Below are positions 16,166 through 25,552 of a stretch of DNA of 64,000 nucleotides, piece by piece (the stretch's first letter is position 1; each line of letters begins with the position of its first letter). Below the pieces are notes generated by a model that was not told where the DNA came from, did not search any database, and saw only the letters and a program-made list of their open reading frames with translations. The DNA comes from VRUE01 sp047519745 (lineage in GTDB: Bacteria; Actinomycetota; Thermoleophilia; Solirubrobacterales; 70-9), in contig JAPVSJ010000009.1 in the NCBI GenBank assembly GCA_047519745.1, positions 11,505 to 75,504 of the forward strand. The letters are read 5' to 3'. Position numbers and translations under genes: made by a program.

Positions 16166-16613
16166 GGTTGTCGCCCATCATGAAGTAATAGTCGGGTGGA
16201 ATCGTGATCGGTTTGGGCAAATTGCAGGCAGGGGCCGCCCCGCAGGGCCGCGTGTAGTAGGGCTCGTTGGTCTTCTCCACCCCGTTGACGACCGGATGGC
16301 CGTCGCGGACGCTGAGCGTGTCGCCCGGGCCGGCGACGATCCGCTTGATGAAGTTCTGGCTCGACTCGGCTTCGGTCGGACGCGGGCAGGCTTCGCGCGG
16401 CGAGTGGGGCACCCCGCATTCGGTGCCGTTGTCCGCCCCGGCCGGCGGGTGGAAGACGACGATGTCGCCCGGCGCCGGGTCCTTGAAGTGGTAGAGGAAG
16501 CGGTTGACGAGCACGCGCTGGCCGACGTCGAGCGTCGGCTCCATCGATTCGGAGGGGATCTGGTACGGCTTGATCAGCCAGGCCTGAATCGCCAGCGCCA
16601 GTCCAAGCGCCAA
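16059..16613 (-). CDS. lepB: Signal peptidase I
   Basis: A type I leader peptidase that removes Sec/Tat signal peptides at the outer face of the membrane. It has the catalytic Ser in YQIPSESMEPTL, the general-base Lys in NFIKRIVAGPGD, and the C-terminal GDNRGASDDSRFWGPIPRKW box. The given TTG start makes 184 residues but cuts the membrane helix. The frame is open upstream through KPESKVGGLVELVVIVALAL, and a CTG overlapping the rplS stop (CTGA, 16679-16682) would restore it. It is the gene after rplS, as in many bacteria. Confidence 0.9.
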   Translation of the reverse strand: MALGLALAIQAWLIKPYQIPSESMEPTLDVGQRVLVNRFLYHFKDPAPGDIVVFHPPAGADNGTECGVPHSPREACPRPTEAESSQNFIKRIVAGPGDTLSVRDGHPVVNGVEKTNEPYYTRPCGAAPACNLPKPITIPPDYYFMMGDNRGASDDSRFWGPIPRKWIIGEAFATYWPPDRIGTL

Positions 16614-16678
16614 GGCGACGATGACGACCAGCTCGACGAGCCCGCCGACTTTGCTTTCCGGCTTGGGGATCCGCGGTC

Positions 16679-17302
16679 TCAGGCCGAGTCCTCGCCGGAG
16701 TCGCCGGAGTCCTCCTGCGGCGACTCATCCTCGGCATCCTGCGCCGCGGCGGTGTCCTCGGTCTCCCCTGCACCGGGCGCCTCAGCGTCCGTGCCTACCT
16801 CAACTTCAGTCTCCTCAGCTTCTGCCGCCTGCGCCTCTCCGGCGGGTGGCGTGGAGGTGGGCTCCTCGCCCGCAGCCTGCGAGGACGAGGAGTCCTCCTC
16901 CGCGACAGGACCCGCCGGCTGTGGCTCAGGCGCCGAGATCAGCTCGTCGTCGATCCCCCAGCGCCGCTCGGCGACCCTGGCGGCCTTGCCGATCCGGCCG
17001 CGCAGGTAGTACAGCTTGGCCCGGCGCACGGCGCCGCGTGCGGCGATCTCCAGTTTCTCGATCTTCGGCGAGTGCAGCGGGAACGTCCGCTCGACGCCGA
17101 CGCCGAACGACTGCTTGCGGACGGTGAAGGTCTCGCGGGCCCCCGAGCCCTGCCGCTTGAGCACGATTCCCTCGAAAACCTGGGTGCGGCGGCGGTTGCC
17201 CTCGATCACCTGGAAGTGCACGCGCACGCGATCGCCCGGCGCGAAGGACGGAAGTCCCTGCCGCTCCTGGCGACGCTCGATGCTGTCGATTACCGTGCTC
17301 AT
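16679..17302 (-). CDS. rplS: 50S ribosomal protein L19 with long acidic C-terminal tail
   Basis: A 207-residue protein. Residues 1 to about 118 are ordinary L19 (FAPGDRVRVHFQVIEGNRRR, then ETFTVRKQSFGVGVERTFPL, HSPKIEKLEIAARGAVRRAK, LYYLRGRIGKAARV), at the 30S-50S interface. From about residue 123 a tail of some 85 residues follows, rich in E, D, A, S, P and T and containing no Lys or Arg (for example AEAEETEVEVGTDAEAPG). Most L19 proteins end near residue 115-120. It is downstream of trmD in the canonical cluster. Confidence 0.95.
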   Translation of the reverse strand: MSTVIDSIERRQERQGLPSFAPGDRVRVHFQVIEGNRRRTQVFEGIVLKRQGSGARETFTVRKQSFGVGVERTFPLHSPKIEKLEIAARGAVRRAKLYYLRGRIGKAARVAERRWGIDDELISAPEPQPAGPVAEEDSSSSQAAGEEPTSTPPAGEAQAAEAEETEVEVGTDAEAPGAGETEDTAAAQDAEDESPQEDSGDSGEDSA

Positions 17303-17359
17303 CTGCCGAGAAAAAGCCGCCGGACCCGGTGCGGGTGCCGCGCGGCCGAGGAATCGTAC

Positions 17360-18040
17360 CTACTCGGGATCTTTTTCGCCGAACTGCTCGGCCCGTGCCC
17401 GGCTCTGCTCGGCCCGCCAGGCACGCACGCGCTCATGGTCGCCGGAGACGAGGACGTCGGGCACCCCCCACCCCCGATAGGAGGCAGGGCGGGTGTAGTG
17501 CGGGTACTCCGGCGCCCCCTCGAGCACGCGGCTGAAGGACTCCTCGACGGCGCTCTGCTCGTGCCCGAGGGCCCCTGGCAGCTTGCGCATCAGCACATCG
17601 GCGACCACCATCGCCGGCAACTCCCCGCCAGCCAGGACATACCTGCCGATCGAGATCTCGTCGTGGGCAAGATGCTCGTGCACCCGCTCGTCGAACCCCT
17701 CATAGCGGCCACAGAGCAGCGCCACATGGTGCTCCTGCGTCAACTCGTCGGCAAGCTCGTCATCCAGCAGCTGCCCCGTCGGCGAAAGCAAGACGATCCG
17801 CGGGCTCTCACCATTCGCATAGGCGGCCTGAAGCGCGGCATCGACCACGTCGACCCGAAGCACCATCCCAGCTCCCCCGCCGTATGGGGCGTCGTCAACC
17901 TGCCCCGCCCCGAGCGGCGTCGTATCGCGGTAGTTGAAGAACCGCAGCTCGTTGCCCTTGGCCAACGCGTTCTGCACCGAGCGCTGCGACTGGAACCAGT
18001 CGAAGGCCTCCGGGAAGAGGGTGAAGACGTCGAGCTTCAA
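17360..18040 (-). CDS. trmD: tRNA (guanine-N1-)-methyltransferase TrmD
   Basis: A 226-residue SPOUT methyltransferase making m1G37 in tRNAs that read CUN, CCN and CGG codons. The trefoil-knot motifs are LLCGRYEGFDERVHEHLAHD and SIGRYVLAGGELPAMVVADV, and the N-terminus is MKLDVFTLFPEAFDWFQSQR. It starts 4 bp after the khpA stop. The rimM gene, which normally precedes trmD, is not present between khpA and trmD. Confidence 0.97.
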   Translation of the reverse strand: MKLDVFTLFPEAFDWFQSQRSVQNALAKGNELRFFNYRDTTPLGAGQVDDAPYGGGAGMVLRVDVVDAALQAAYANGESPRIVLLSPTGQLLDDELADELTQEHHVALLCGRYEGFDERVHEHLAHDEISIGRYVLAGGELPAMVVADVLMRKLPGALGHEQSAVEESFSRVLEGAPEYPHYTRPASYRGWGVPDVLVSGDHERVRAWRAEQSRARAEQFGEKDPE

Positions 18041-18044
18041 GCGC

Positions 18045-18275
18045 TCAGTCGAGGATGTCGACGACGACGCGCCGGTCCAGCCGTACGGCAGCCGCCTTGG
18101 CGACGGTTCGGATCGCGTTGGCGACGCGCCCCCCTTTACCGATCACGCGCCCGAGGTCGCCCTCGGCGACGCTGATCTCATAGATCAGGTCCCCGTCCTC
18201 TTCGAGCTCCTCGACCTCGACCGCATCGGGGTCCTCGACCAGCGCTCTGACGAGGAACTCCAGCAGCTCGGTCAC
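18045..18275 (-). CDS. khpA: KH-domain RNA-binding protein KhpA
   Basis: A 76-residue single KH domain: MTELLEFLVRALVEDPDAVE with the GxxG loop in VIGKGGRVANAIRTVAKAAA and a VVVDILD end. In Gram-positive bacteria KhpA pairs with KhpB and binds RNAs involved in cell division and elongation. Its place between rpsP and trmD is the standard one. Two bases separate it from the rpsP stop. Confidence 0.93.
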   Translation of the reverse strand: MTELLEFLVRALVEDPDAVEVEELEEDGDLIYEISVAEGDLGRVIGKGGRVANAIRTVAKAAAVRLDRRVVVDILD

Positions 18276-18277
18276 GA

Positions 18278-18532
18278 CTAACTGCCCGAGGCGGCGATGC
18301 CCTTGGTCCGCAGCAGCGTGGCCACGGTCTCCGAGGGTTGCGCTCCGTGCTCTAGCCAGTGGCGCGCCCGCTCCTCGTCGAACTCGATCGTCGAGGGCTC
18401 GGTCTGCGGGTTGTAGCGACCGATCGTCTCGATCGTCCGACCGTCACGCGGCGAGCGTTTGTCGGCGACGACGATCCGCCAGATCGGGTTCTTCTTCGAA
18501 CCCACCCTTCTAAGTCTGATTCGTACGGCCAT
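18278..18532 (-). CDS. rpsP: 30S ribosomal protein S16
   Basis: An 84-residue protein starting MAVRIRLRRVGSKKNPIWRI, with the diagnostic VVADKRSPRDGRTIETIGRY and NPQTEPSTIEFDEERARHWL. The ATG at 18530-18532 is chosen because S16 always begins here; the open frame extends further upstream. Normal length. Confidence 0.97.
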   Translation of the reverse strand: MAVRIRLRRVGSKKNPIWRIVVADKRSPRDGRTIETIGRYNPQTEPSTIEFDEERARHWLEHGAQPSETVATLLRTKGIAASGS

Positions 18533-18601
18533 AGGGCGCGAGAGGTTACATGACCGGCCCGGCACGCCCGGACGCGAAGCCGAGGACGTGCCGGTTGACA
18601 C

Positions 18602-19975
<1,374 letters not shown>

Positions 19976-19995
19976 CGGCCCCAGCTTAAAGCGAG

Positions 19996-20994
19996 CTACT
20001 CGGCGAGCAGGGCGCGGGCAAAGTCGGCCGGGTCGAACGGGCGCAGATCCTCGAGCGTCTCCCCCATGCCGATCAGTTTCACGGGAATGCCGAGCTCGTT
20101 GGCGATCGCCAGCACGATTCCGCCCTTGGCCGTGCCGTCGAGCTTGGTCAGGACGACGCCGTCGACCTCGACCGCCTCGGAGAAGATCTTCGCCTGGCGC
20201 AGGCCGTTCTGGCCGGTCGTCGCGTCGATCGAGATCAGCGTCTCGTGCGGCGCGTCGGGCATCTGCTTGGCGATCACCCGGCGCACCTTGGTCAGCTCGT
20301 CCATCAGGTTGCCCTGGGTGTGCAGGCGACCGGCCGTATCGACGATCACCACGTCGGCGCCCCGGGCACGCGCGGCGGCGACCGCGTCGAAGGCGACCGC
20401 GCCGGGGTCGCCACCCTCCTCCGAGCGCACCAGTTCCGCTCCCGCCCGCTCAGCCCACTCGGCCAACTGCTCGGCCGCGGCTGCACGGTAGGTGTCGCCC
20501 GCCGCGAGGACGACCGAGAGGCCGAATTCCTTGGAGAGGTGCCAGGCGAGCTTGCCGATCGTCGTCGTCTTGCCGGTGCCGTTGACACCGACCATCAGCA
20601 GCACGGCCGGCTGGCCACTGAGGTCGATCGGGGCACGGCCGGCCGAGGCGACCTCGGCGAGGATCTCGATCAGCCGCTCGCGGACCGCCTCCCCGTCGGC
20701 AGAGACGGCGCCGCTCTCAACCTCCCGCTCGAGCCGCTCGACCACCTCGGCCGTGGTCGGCGCACCGGCATCGGCCAGGATCAGCGCCTCCTCGAGCCGC
20801 TCCCAGGTCTCCTCGTCGATGCGATCGAAGAGGCTCGCCGAGATCTCCTCGGTCAGCGCCTGGCGGCTTTTCGAGAGGCTCTCGCGCAGGCGGCTGAAGA
20901 CGCCGCGACGGCGCTCCTCGCTTTCGGGCTCGACCTCGGGCACGGCCGAGTCGCGCGCGCCGAGATCGAAGATCTCCTGCCAGGAGGTGGACAT
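19996..20994 (-). CDS. ftsY: SRP receptor FtsY
   Basis: A 332-residue SRP receptor GTPase. A short acidic N-terminal A region (EVEPESEERRRGVFSRLRES) precedes the N domain. The G domain shows MVGVNGTGKTTTIGKLAWHL, IVDTAGRLHTQGNLMDELTK, and TKLDGTAKGGIVLAIANELG with GMGETLEDLRPFDPADFARA at the end. It lacks a transmembrane segment, as in most FtsY. It starts one base downstream of the smc stop. Confidence 0.97.
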   Translation of the reverse strand: MSTSWQEIFDLGARDSAVPEVEPESEERRRGVFSRLRESLSKSRQALTEEISASLFDRIDEETWERLEEALILADAGAPTTAEVVERLEREVESGAVSADGEAVRERLIEILAEVASAGRAPIDLSGQPAVLLMVGVNGTGKTTTIGKLAWHLSKEFGLSVVLAAGDTYRAAAAEQLAEWAERAGAELVRSEEGGDPGAVAFDAVAAARARGADVVIVDTAGRLHTQGNLMDELTKVRRVIAKQMPDAPHETLISIDATTGQNGLRQAKIFSEAVEVDGVVLTKLDGTAKGGIVLAIANELGIPVKLIGMGETLEDLRPFDPADFARALLAE

Positions 20995-23322
20995 CTAGGC
21001 GACTTTGAGAACCGGGGTCTCCGCCTCGACCTCGCGAGGCAGGCGGCGCGAGACCACTTTCGTCACGCCGTCGCCGCCCATGGTGACGCCGTAGAGGACG
21101 TCGGCGGCGTCCATCGTCCGTTTCTGGTGGGTGACGATGACGAACTGGGCCCGGTCGGAGAAACGGCGGATCAGCTGCAGGAAGCGGTCGATGTTGGCGT
21201 CGTCGAGGGCGGCCTCGACCTCGTCGAGGATGTAGAAGGGACACGGCCTCGCGAGGAAGACGGCGAAGACGAAGGCGAGCGCGACCAGCGACTTCTCGCC
21301 GCCGGAGAGCAGCGAGAGCTTGCGGGTCGACTTGCCGGCCGGGGTGACCTCGATCTCGACTCCGAGCTCCTCCCGCTCTTCGTCCTCGTGCTCCTCCTCG
21401 CTCTCCTCCTCTGACTCGGCCTCCTCGGCGTCGCGAACCGGGCGCAGGCTGACCCGCCGCAGGCGGCCGCGCCCTCCGGGGAAGAGGTGCTCGACCATCT
21501 CCTCGAAGTTCTTCGCCGTCGCCTCGAAGGTCTGCTCGAAGGCGCGCTCGATCTCCGCGTCGATCTCGCGGATCAGCGCCTCCAGTTCGCGCATCCCGCG
21601 CTCGGTGTCCTCACGCTGGGTCTGCAGCGACTCGACGTGCTCGCGCGCCTCCTCGTACTCCTGCTCGGCGAGCGGATTGACCGGGCCGATCTGGGCTCGG
21701 CGACGCTCGAGGCGCTGCAGGCGGCGGTCGATGTCGGCCCGCTCCTCGTCGCTGAGGGCCTCCTCTGCGGCCTCGACCTCCTCGCCCAGCCGCTCGGCGA
21801 TCGAGGCCATCTCCTTAGCCGCCTCGGCACGGCGGTCGCCGAGGTGGGCCGCCTCGACCTGCGCCTCGGTGAGCGAATCGGAGGCCGCTTTCATCTCCAC
21901 CTGCAGCTCGGACTCCTGGCGTGAGCACTCGCGCATCTCCTCGGCGATCGCATCGCCGTCGCCCTCCTCGCCGACGACCTTCGCTTCGATCCGCTCGACC
22001 CGTACACGGATCGCCGCTTCCGCCGCGGCCGCGGCGGCCGCGGCGGCGCGAACGTCGTCGAGCAGCTCCTCGCCGGCCGCGACCCGTTCGCGCAGGGCCT
22101 CACGGTGGCGCTCGCCGAGCAGTCCCTCGGCACGGCGGGCATGCCTGGTTGCGCGCTCCGCCCCCGCCTGGACATCGCCCAGCGCCGACTCCCGCTCCGA
22201 CTCGGCGGCCTCGGTCGAGCGCGCCTGCTCCAGGCCGCCGACCGCGGCGGTCAGACCGGCGTCGATCTCGGCCAGCTCCTCCTCGAGCTTGCGGGCGCGC
22301 TCGGCAGGCGCCCCTTCGGCCGAGCCGAGGTCGAGGGTCAGCGGGCCGAACTCCGCCCGCAACCCCTCCAGGGCGCTCGCCAGCTCCTGCTCGCGATCGC
22401 CGAGCCCGGCGGCGCGCACGGCGACCCGCTGTTGCTCGCCGCGCAACCTGGTCAGCAGTCCCCACGCCTGGGTGCGCTCGCGGTCGCGAGCGGCAAACCG
22501 CTCCTCGGCCGCCCGTCGCCGTGCGCTCACCTCGGCCAGGCGCTTCTCGACCTCGGCTCGCTTGGCTCGCGCTTTCGCGGCGGCGCGCTCAGCCGCTTCG
22601 GCACGATCCTTGCCGAAGCGCAGTTCCTCGGCGACCAGGCGGCCACGCAGCTCCAGCTCCTCGCGCTCGATCCGGGCGCCGAGCTCGGCCGCCTGGGCCT
22701 GGCGCTTCAGCGGCCGCAACCGCGCCCGCGCCTCGCGCTCCAGGTCCAGGGCGCGGTCGAGGTTGTCGCGCGCGGAGCGCAGCTTCAGCTCGGCGCGGCG
22801 GCGGCGCTTGCGGTGCTTGCCGAGGCCCGCCGCCTCCTCGACCAGCAGCCGTCGCTCGCGCGGTTTGGAGTGGATGATCGACTCGACCCGGCCCTGGCTT
22901 ATCACCGAGTGCATCTCGCGGCCGAGGTTGGTGTCGGAGAGAACCTCGACCACGTCGACCAGGCGGCAACGGGCGCCGTTGAGCCGGTAGACGCCGTCGC
23001 CGGAACGGTCGAGCGTGCGCTGGATCGCGATCTCGGACAGTTCGGTCGCCGCCCGCCCTTCGGCGTTGTCGATCACGACCTCGACCTCAGCCGCGCTGCG
23101 CCGGCCCACGCCCTCGCCACCCGCGGAGATCACGTCCTGCATAGAGGCGCCGCGGATCGCCCCTGGGCTCTGCTCGCCGAGCGCCCAGAGCACCGCGTCG
23201 GTGATGTTCGACTTGCCGGAGCCATTCGGTCCGACGATCACGCTCACGCCTGGAGAGAACTCCAGCTTGGTGCGCGCGGGGAACGACTTGAACCCCTTCA
23301 TCTCGATCGATCTCAGATACAT
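20995..23322 (-). CDS. smc: SMC-family chromosome segregation ATPase lacking a recognisable hinge
   Basis: A 775-residue SMC protein. The N head has Walker A at residues 31-39 (VGPNGSGKSN). The C head has the ABC signature LSLLSGGEKSL (LSGGE from about residue 672) and Walker B FYILDEVEAALDD (about 696-708). Between them lies charged Ala/Arg/Glu coiled coil of about 430 residues, with a proline break near residue 326-345, but no segment resembling the SMC hinge. Normal SMC is about 1150-1200 residues. An acidic run (AEEAESEEESEEEHEDEERE) sits in the C head. The gene is in the usual rnc-smc-ftsY order. Confidence 0.92.
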   Translation of the reverse strand: MYLRSIEMKGFKSFPARTKLEFSPGVSVIVGPNGSGKSNITDAVLWALGEQSPGAIRGASMQDVISAGGEGVGRRSAAEVEVVIDNAEGRAATELSEIAIQRTLDRSGDGVYRLNGARCRLVDVVEVLSDTNLGREMHSVISQGRVESIIHSKPRERRLLVEEAAGLGKHRKRRRRAELKLRSARDNLDRALDLEREARARLRPLKRQAQAAELGARIEREELELRGRLVAEELRFGKDRAEAAERAAAKARAKRAEVEKRLAEVSARRRAAEERFAARDRERTQAWGLLTRLRGEQQRVAVRAAGLGDREQELASALEGLRAEFGPLTLDLGSAEGAPAERARKLEEELAEIDAGLTAAVGGLEQARSTEAAESERESALGDVQAGAERATRHARRAEGLLGERHREALRERVAAGEELLDDVRAAAAAAAAAEAAIRVRVERIEAKVVGEEGDGDAIAEEMRECSRQESELQVEMKAASDSLTEAQVEAAHLGDRRAEAAKEMASIAERLGEEVEAAEEALSDEERADIDRRLQRLERRRAQIGPVNPLAEQEYEEAREHVESLQTQREDTERGMRELEALIREIDAEIERAFEQTFEATAKNFEEMVEHLFPGGRGRLRRVSLRPVRDAEEAESEEESEEEHEDEEREELGVEIEVTPAGKSTRKLSLLSGGEKSLVALAFVFAVFLARPCPFYILDEVEAALDDANIDRFLQLIRRFSDRAQFVIVTHQKRTMDAADVLYGVTMGGDGVTKVVSRRLPREVEAETPVLKVA

Positions 23323-23365
23323 CTCTCGTCCTCGGTCCGGAAGGCTCGCGTTTGCATCGGACGCC

Positions 23366-24040
23366 CTATCCCCGAAGGTGCTTCAAAGCCTCTTCGGCCG
23401 CGACCTTCTCGGCCGCCTTCTTGCTTCGCCCGGCGCCGGTCCCGACGCTCTCGCCGTCGACGGTCGCCTCGACTTCGAAGGTCCGCCGGTGCGCGGGGCC
23501 CGATTCGCCGGTCACGGCATAGGTTACGCGTGCCCGCCGCCGCGCAAGCAGCTCCTGCAGCGCCGACTTCGCATCTACCGGAGCTTCGACCGCCTGTTCG
23601 ATCTGGGTCTCGAACGCCGCGCCGACGGCGCTGGCGACCCGATCGAAGCCGAAGGCGACGAAGCAGGCGCCGATCAGCGCCTCGGTCACCTCCGGCAGGG
23701 GCCGCGAACCGGCCAGCAGCACCTTCGCCGGGATCGCCTCCTCGACGTCGGGTTCAGCACCTTCGAGCATCGCCGGCACACCCAGCTCACGGCCCACCTC
23801 GGCGCAGGCGACGCCGCTGACCGTCTGGTTGTGGATCTTGGTCAGCCCGCCGGCGTCCACGTCGGGGAATCGCTCATGGATGCCGGCGGCGACGGCGAGG
23901 GCGAGCACGCTGTCGCCGAGGTAGGCGAGCCGCTCGTATGACCGGGGCGACTCATCGGTCCAAGACGAATGTGTAAGGGCGCAGCGCCGCAGGTCGTCGG
24001 GGAGCTCAGCGACGAGCTCGGCGAGCGCCTCTGCGCTCAC
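23366..24040 (-). CDS. rnc: Ribonuclease III with altered metal-binding site
   Basis: A 224-residue RNase III with an N-terminal catalytic domain and a C-terminal dsRNA-binding domain (DAKSALQELLARRRARVTYA through GRSKKAAEKVAAEEALKHL). It would process rRNA precursors and double-stranded RNA. The signature reads ERLAYLGDSVLAL instead of ERLEFLGDxVL: Glu36 and Asp43 are kept but the central Glu is Ala39. The second motif is LPEVTEALIG instead of ADTxEAxIG, so the Asp is Glu117 while Glu120 is kept. It overlaps acpP by 4 bp (ATGA). Confidence 0.9.
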   Translation of the reverse strand: MSAEALAELVAELPDDLRRCALTHSSWTDESPRSYERLAYLGDSVLALAVAAGIHERFPDVDAGGLTKIHNQTVSGVACAEVGRELGVPAMLEGAEPDVEEAIPAKVLLAGSRPLPEVTEALIGACFVAFGFDRVASAVGAAFETQIEQAVEAPVDAKSALQELLARRRARVTYAVTGESGPAHRRTFEVEATVDGESVGTGAGRSKKAAEKVAAEEALKHLRG

Positions 24041-24282
24041 GCCGGAGCGTGCTCCACGACGAAGGAGACGGCGTCCCCGACGGTCTCGATCCGCGCCGCC
24101 TGCTCCTCGGAGACGGAGATCCCGTAGCGGTCCTCCAGCTCCATCACCAGCTCGTAGAGATCGAGCGAGTCGGCGTCGAGGTCCTGCTTGAAGCGCGTTT
24201 CCTCGGCGATCTTCGCCGGATCGACCTCAAGCTCCTCGGCGAGGTGGTCGCGCACCAGATTGAAAACCTCATCCCGTTGCAT
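24037..24282 (-). CDS. acpP: Acyl carrier protein
   Basis: An 81-residue ACP carrying growing acyl chains on a phosphopantetheine arm. The attachment Ser lies in DLDADSLDLYELVMELEDRY. Helix 1 is EVFNLVRDHLAEELEVDPAK, and the protein is acidic overall. It sits between plsX and rnc as in many Gram-positive bacteria, linking fatty acid and phospholipid synthesis. Confidence 0.96.
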   Translation of the reverse strand: MQRDEVFNLVRDHLAEELEVDPAKIAEETRFKQDLDADSLDLYELVMELEDRYGISVSEEQAARIETVGDAVSFVVEHAPA

Positions 24283-24294
24283 CCGAGGTTCCTA

Positions 24295-25317
24295 TCACGC
24301 GCCCGCGTCAGCCGCGAGAGCCCCCCGGCCGGCGCCACCCCGCTCGAGCAGCGCCGCGGTGCGATCGACCGCGCCCACGTCGACGCAACGTGCCGCCAGG
24401 CGCACGGCGTTGGCGATCCCCTCGGCGCCGGCGCTGCCGTGTCCGACCACGGCGATGCCGCGCAGGCCGAGCAGGATCGCGCCGCCGGTCGTGTCGGGGT
24501 GCAGCTCGCGGCGCAGGCCACCCAGCGCGGGCCGCATCAGCAACCCGCCAAGAGCGGCAAGCGGGCTTGAGCGCGCCGCATCGCGAATCGCGGCGGTCAC
24601 GGTCTTGGCCGTCCCCTCCATCAGCTTCAGCGAGACGTTGCCGGTGAAGCCGTCGGTGACGACGACGTCGGCCTTGCCCCCGGGCAGATCGCCCCCCTCG
24701 ACATTGCCGGCGAACTCGATGCCAGGCGCGTCGGAGAGCAGCGAGTGCGCGGCGACCACCTCCTCCTTCCCCTTGCCGCTCTCCTCGCCGACGGACAGCA
24801 GACCGACGCGGGGTCTCGCGACGCCAAGCACCGCCTCGCTGAAGGCGGCGCCGAGGAAGGCGAACTGGACCAGGTGCTGGGCGCGAACCTCGACGTTGGC
24901 GCCGACGTCGAGGAAGAGCACCGGCTTGCCCGGTACCGGCAGCCGCACAGCCAGCGCCGGTCGCTGCACGCCGCGCAGGCGGCGCAGGCCGAAGGTCGCC
25001 GCCGCCATCGCCGCCCCGGTCGAGCCGTGGCTGACCATCGCGTCCGCCTTGCCCTCGGCGACGTCGCGCGCCGCACGCACGACCGAGGCCTCCTTCTTCG
25101 CCCGGACCGCGGGGACCGGGTCCTCCTCGTTGCCGATCCACTCAGTGACCGGGATGACCTCGATCCCATCCACGCCGTCAAGCCCGAGCTCGTCCGGCGG
25201 ACCGAAGACCCTGATCCGGATCCCGTCAGCGGCGGCCATCCTGGTGCCCTCGGCCAGCACCTCGAAGCCCTGCTCGGCGCCGAAGCCATCGAGGGCGACG
25301 GTCGCGCCGTCGGCCAT
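24295..25317 (-). CDS. plsX: Phosphate acyltransferase PlsX
   Basis: A 340-residue enzyme converting acyl-ACP to acyl-phosphate, the first step of phospholipid synthesis by the PlsX/PlsY route. Recognisable parts are VSHGSTGAAMAAATFGLRRL, RPALAVRLPVPGKPVLFLDV, GANVEVRAQHLVQFAFLG, VVVTDGFTGNVSLKLMEGTA and the C-terminal GGAILLGLRGIAVVGHGSAG. The N-terminal loop reads VALDGFGAEQGFEV, not the usual DAMGGDxAP, a deviation worth noting. It ends 13 bp before acpP. Confidence 0.94.
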   Translation of the reverse strand: MADGATVALDGFGAEQGFEVLAEGTRMAAADGIRIRVFGPPDELGLDGVDGIEVIPVTEWIGNEEDPVPAVRAKKEASVVRAARDVAEGKADAMVSHGSTGAAMAAATFGLRRLRGVQRPALAVRLPVPGKPVLFLDVGANVEVRAQHLVQFAFLGAAFSEAVLGVARPRVGLLSVGEESGKGKEEVVAAHSLLSDAPGIEFAGNVEGGDLPGGKADVVVTDGFTGNVSLKLMEGTAKTVTAAIRDAARSSPLAALGGLLMRPALGGLRRELHPDTTGGAILLGLRGIAVVGHGSAGAEGIANAVRLAARCVDVGAVDRTAALLERGGAGRGALAADAGA

Positions 25318-25320
25318 CGC

Positions 25321-25533
25321 CTACTCGGTGTCGGGCGTGGGCGCGGTCGGGTCGACGATCGAGTGCTCGATCACCTCACGACCCTTGTAGGTGCCGCAGG
25401 TAGGACAAACTCGATGCGGCAGCCGCGGGCTGTGGCAGCGCGGGCAGTTGTTGAGCCGCGCCTTGCCGGCCTTGTGATTGGCGCGCCGCTTGTCGCGACG
25501 AGTGCGCGAAGTTCTCTTCTTCGGGACTGCCAT
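25321..25533 (-). CDS. rpmF: 50S ribosomal protein L32, zinc-binding form
   Basis: A 70-residue protein starting MAVPKKRTSRTRRDKRRANH, with paired cysteines CPRC and CPTC (C+ zinc-ribbon form) and an acidic C-terminus ending TPDTE. The ATG at 25531-25533 is chosen because L32 always begins MAVPKK. Palindromic repeat A fills almost the whole spacer upstream, so the leader of rpmF contains a stable hairpin if co-transcribed with the DUF177 gene. Confidence 0.95.
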   Translation of the reverse strand: MAVPKKRTSRTRRDKRRANHKAGKARLNNCPRCHSPRLPHRVCPTCGTYKGREVIEHSIVDPTAPTPDTE

Positions 25534-25552
25534 GAGCGGGGCATGGTAGCGG

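Noticed and set aside
21320..22990. Long plus-strand Ser/Arg-rich frame opposite smc
   Set aside because: Low-complexity antisense shadow caused by high GC and the Ala/Arg/Glu-rich coiled coil of smc.
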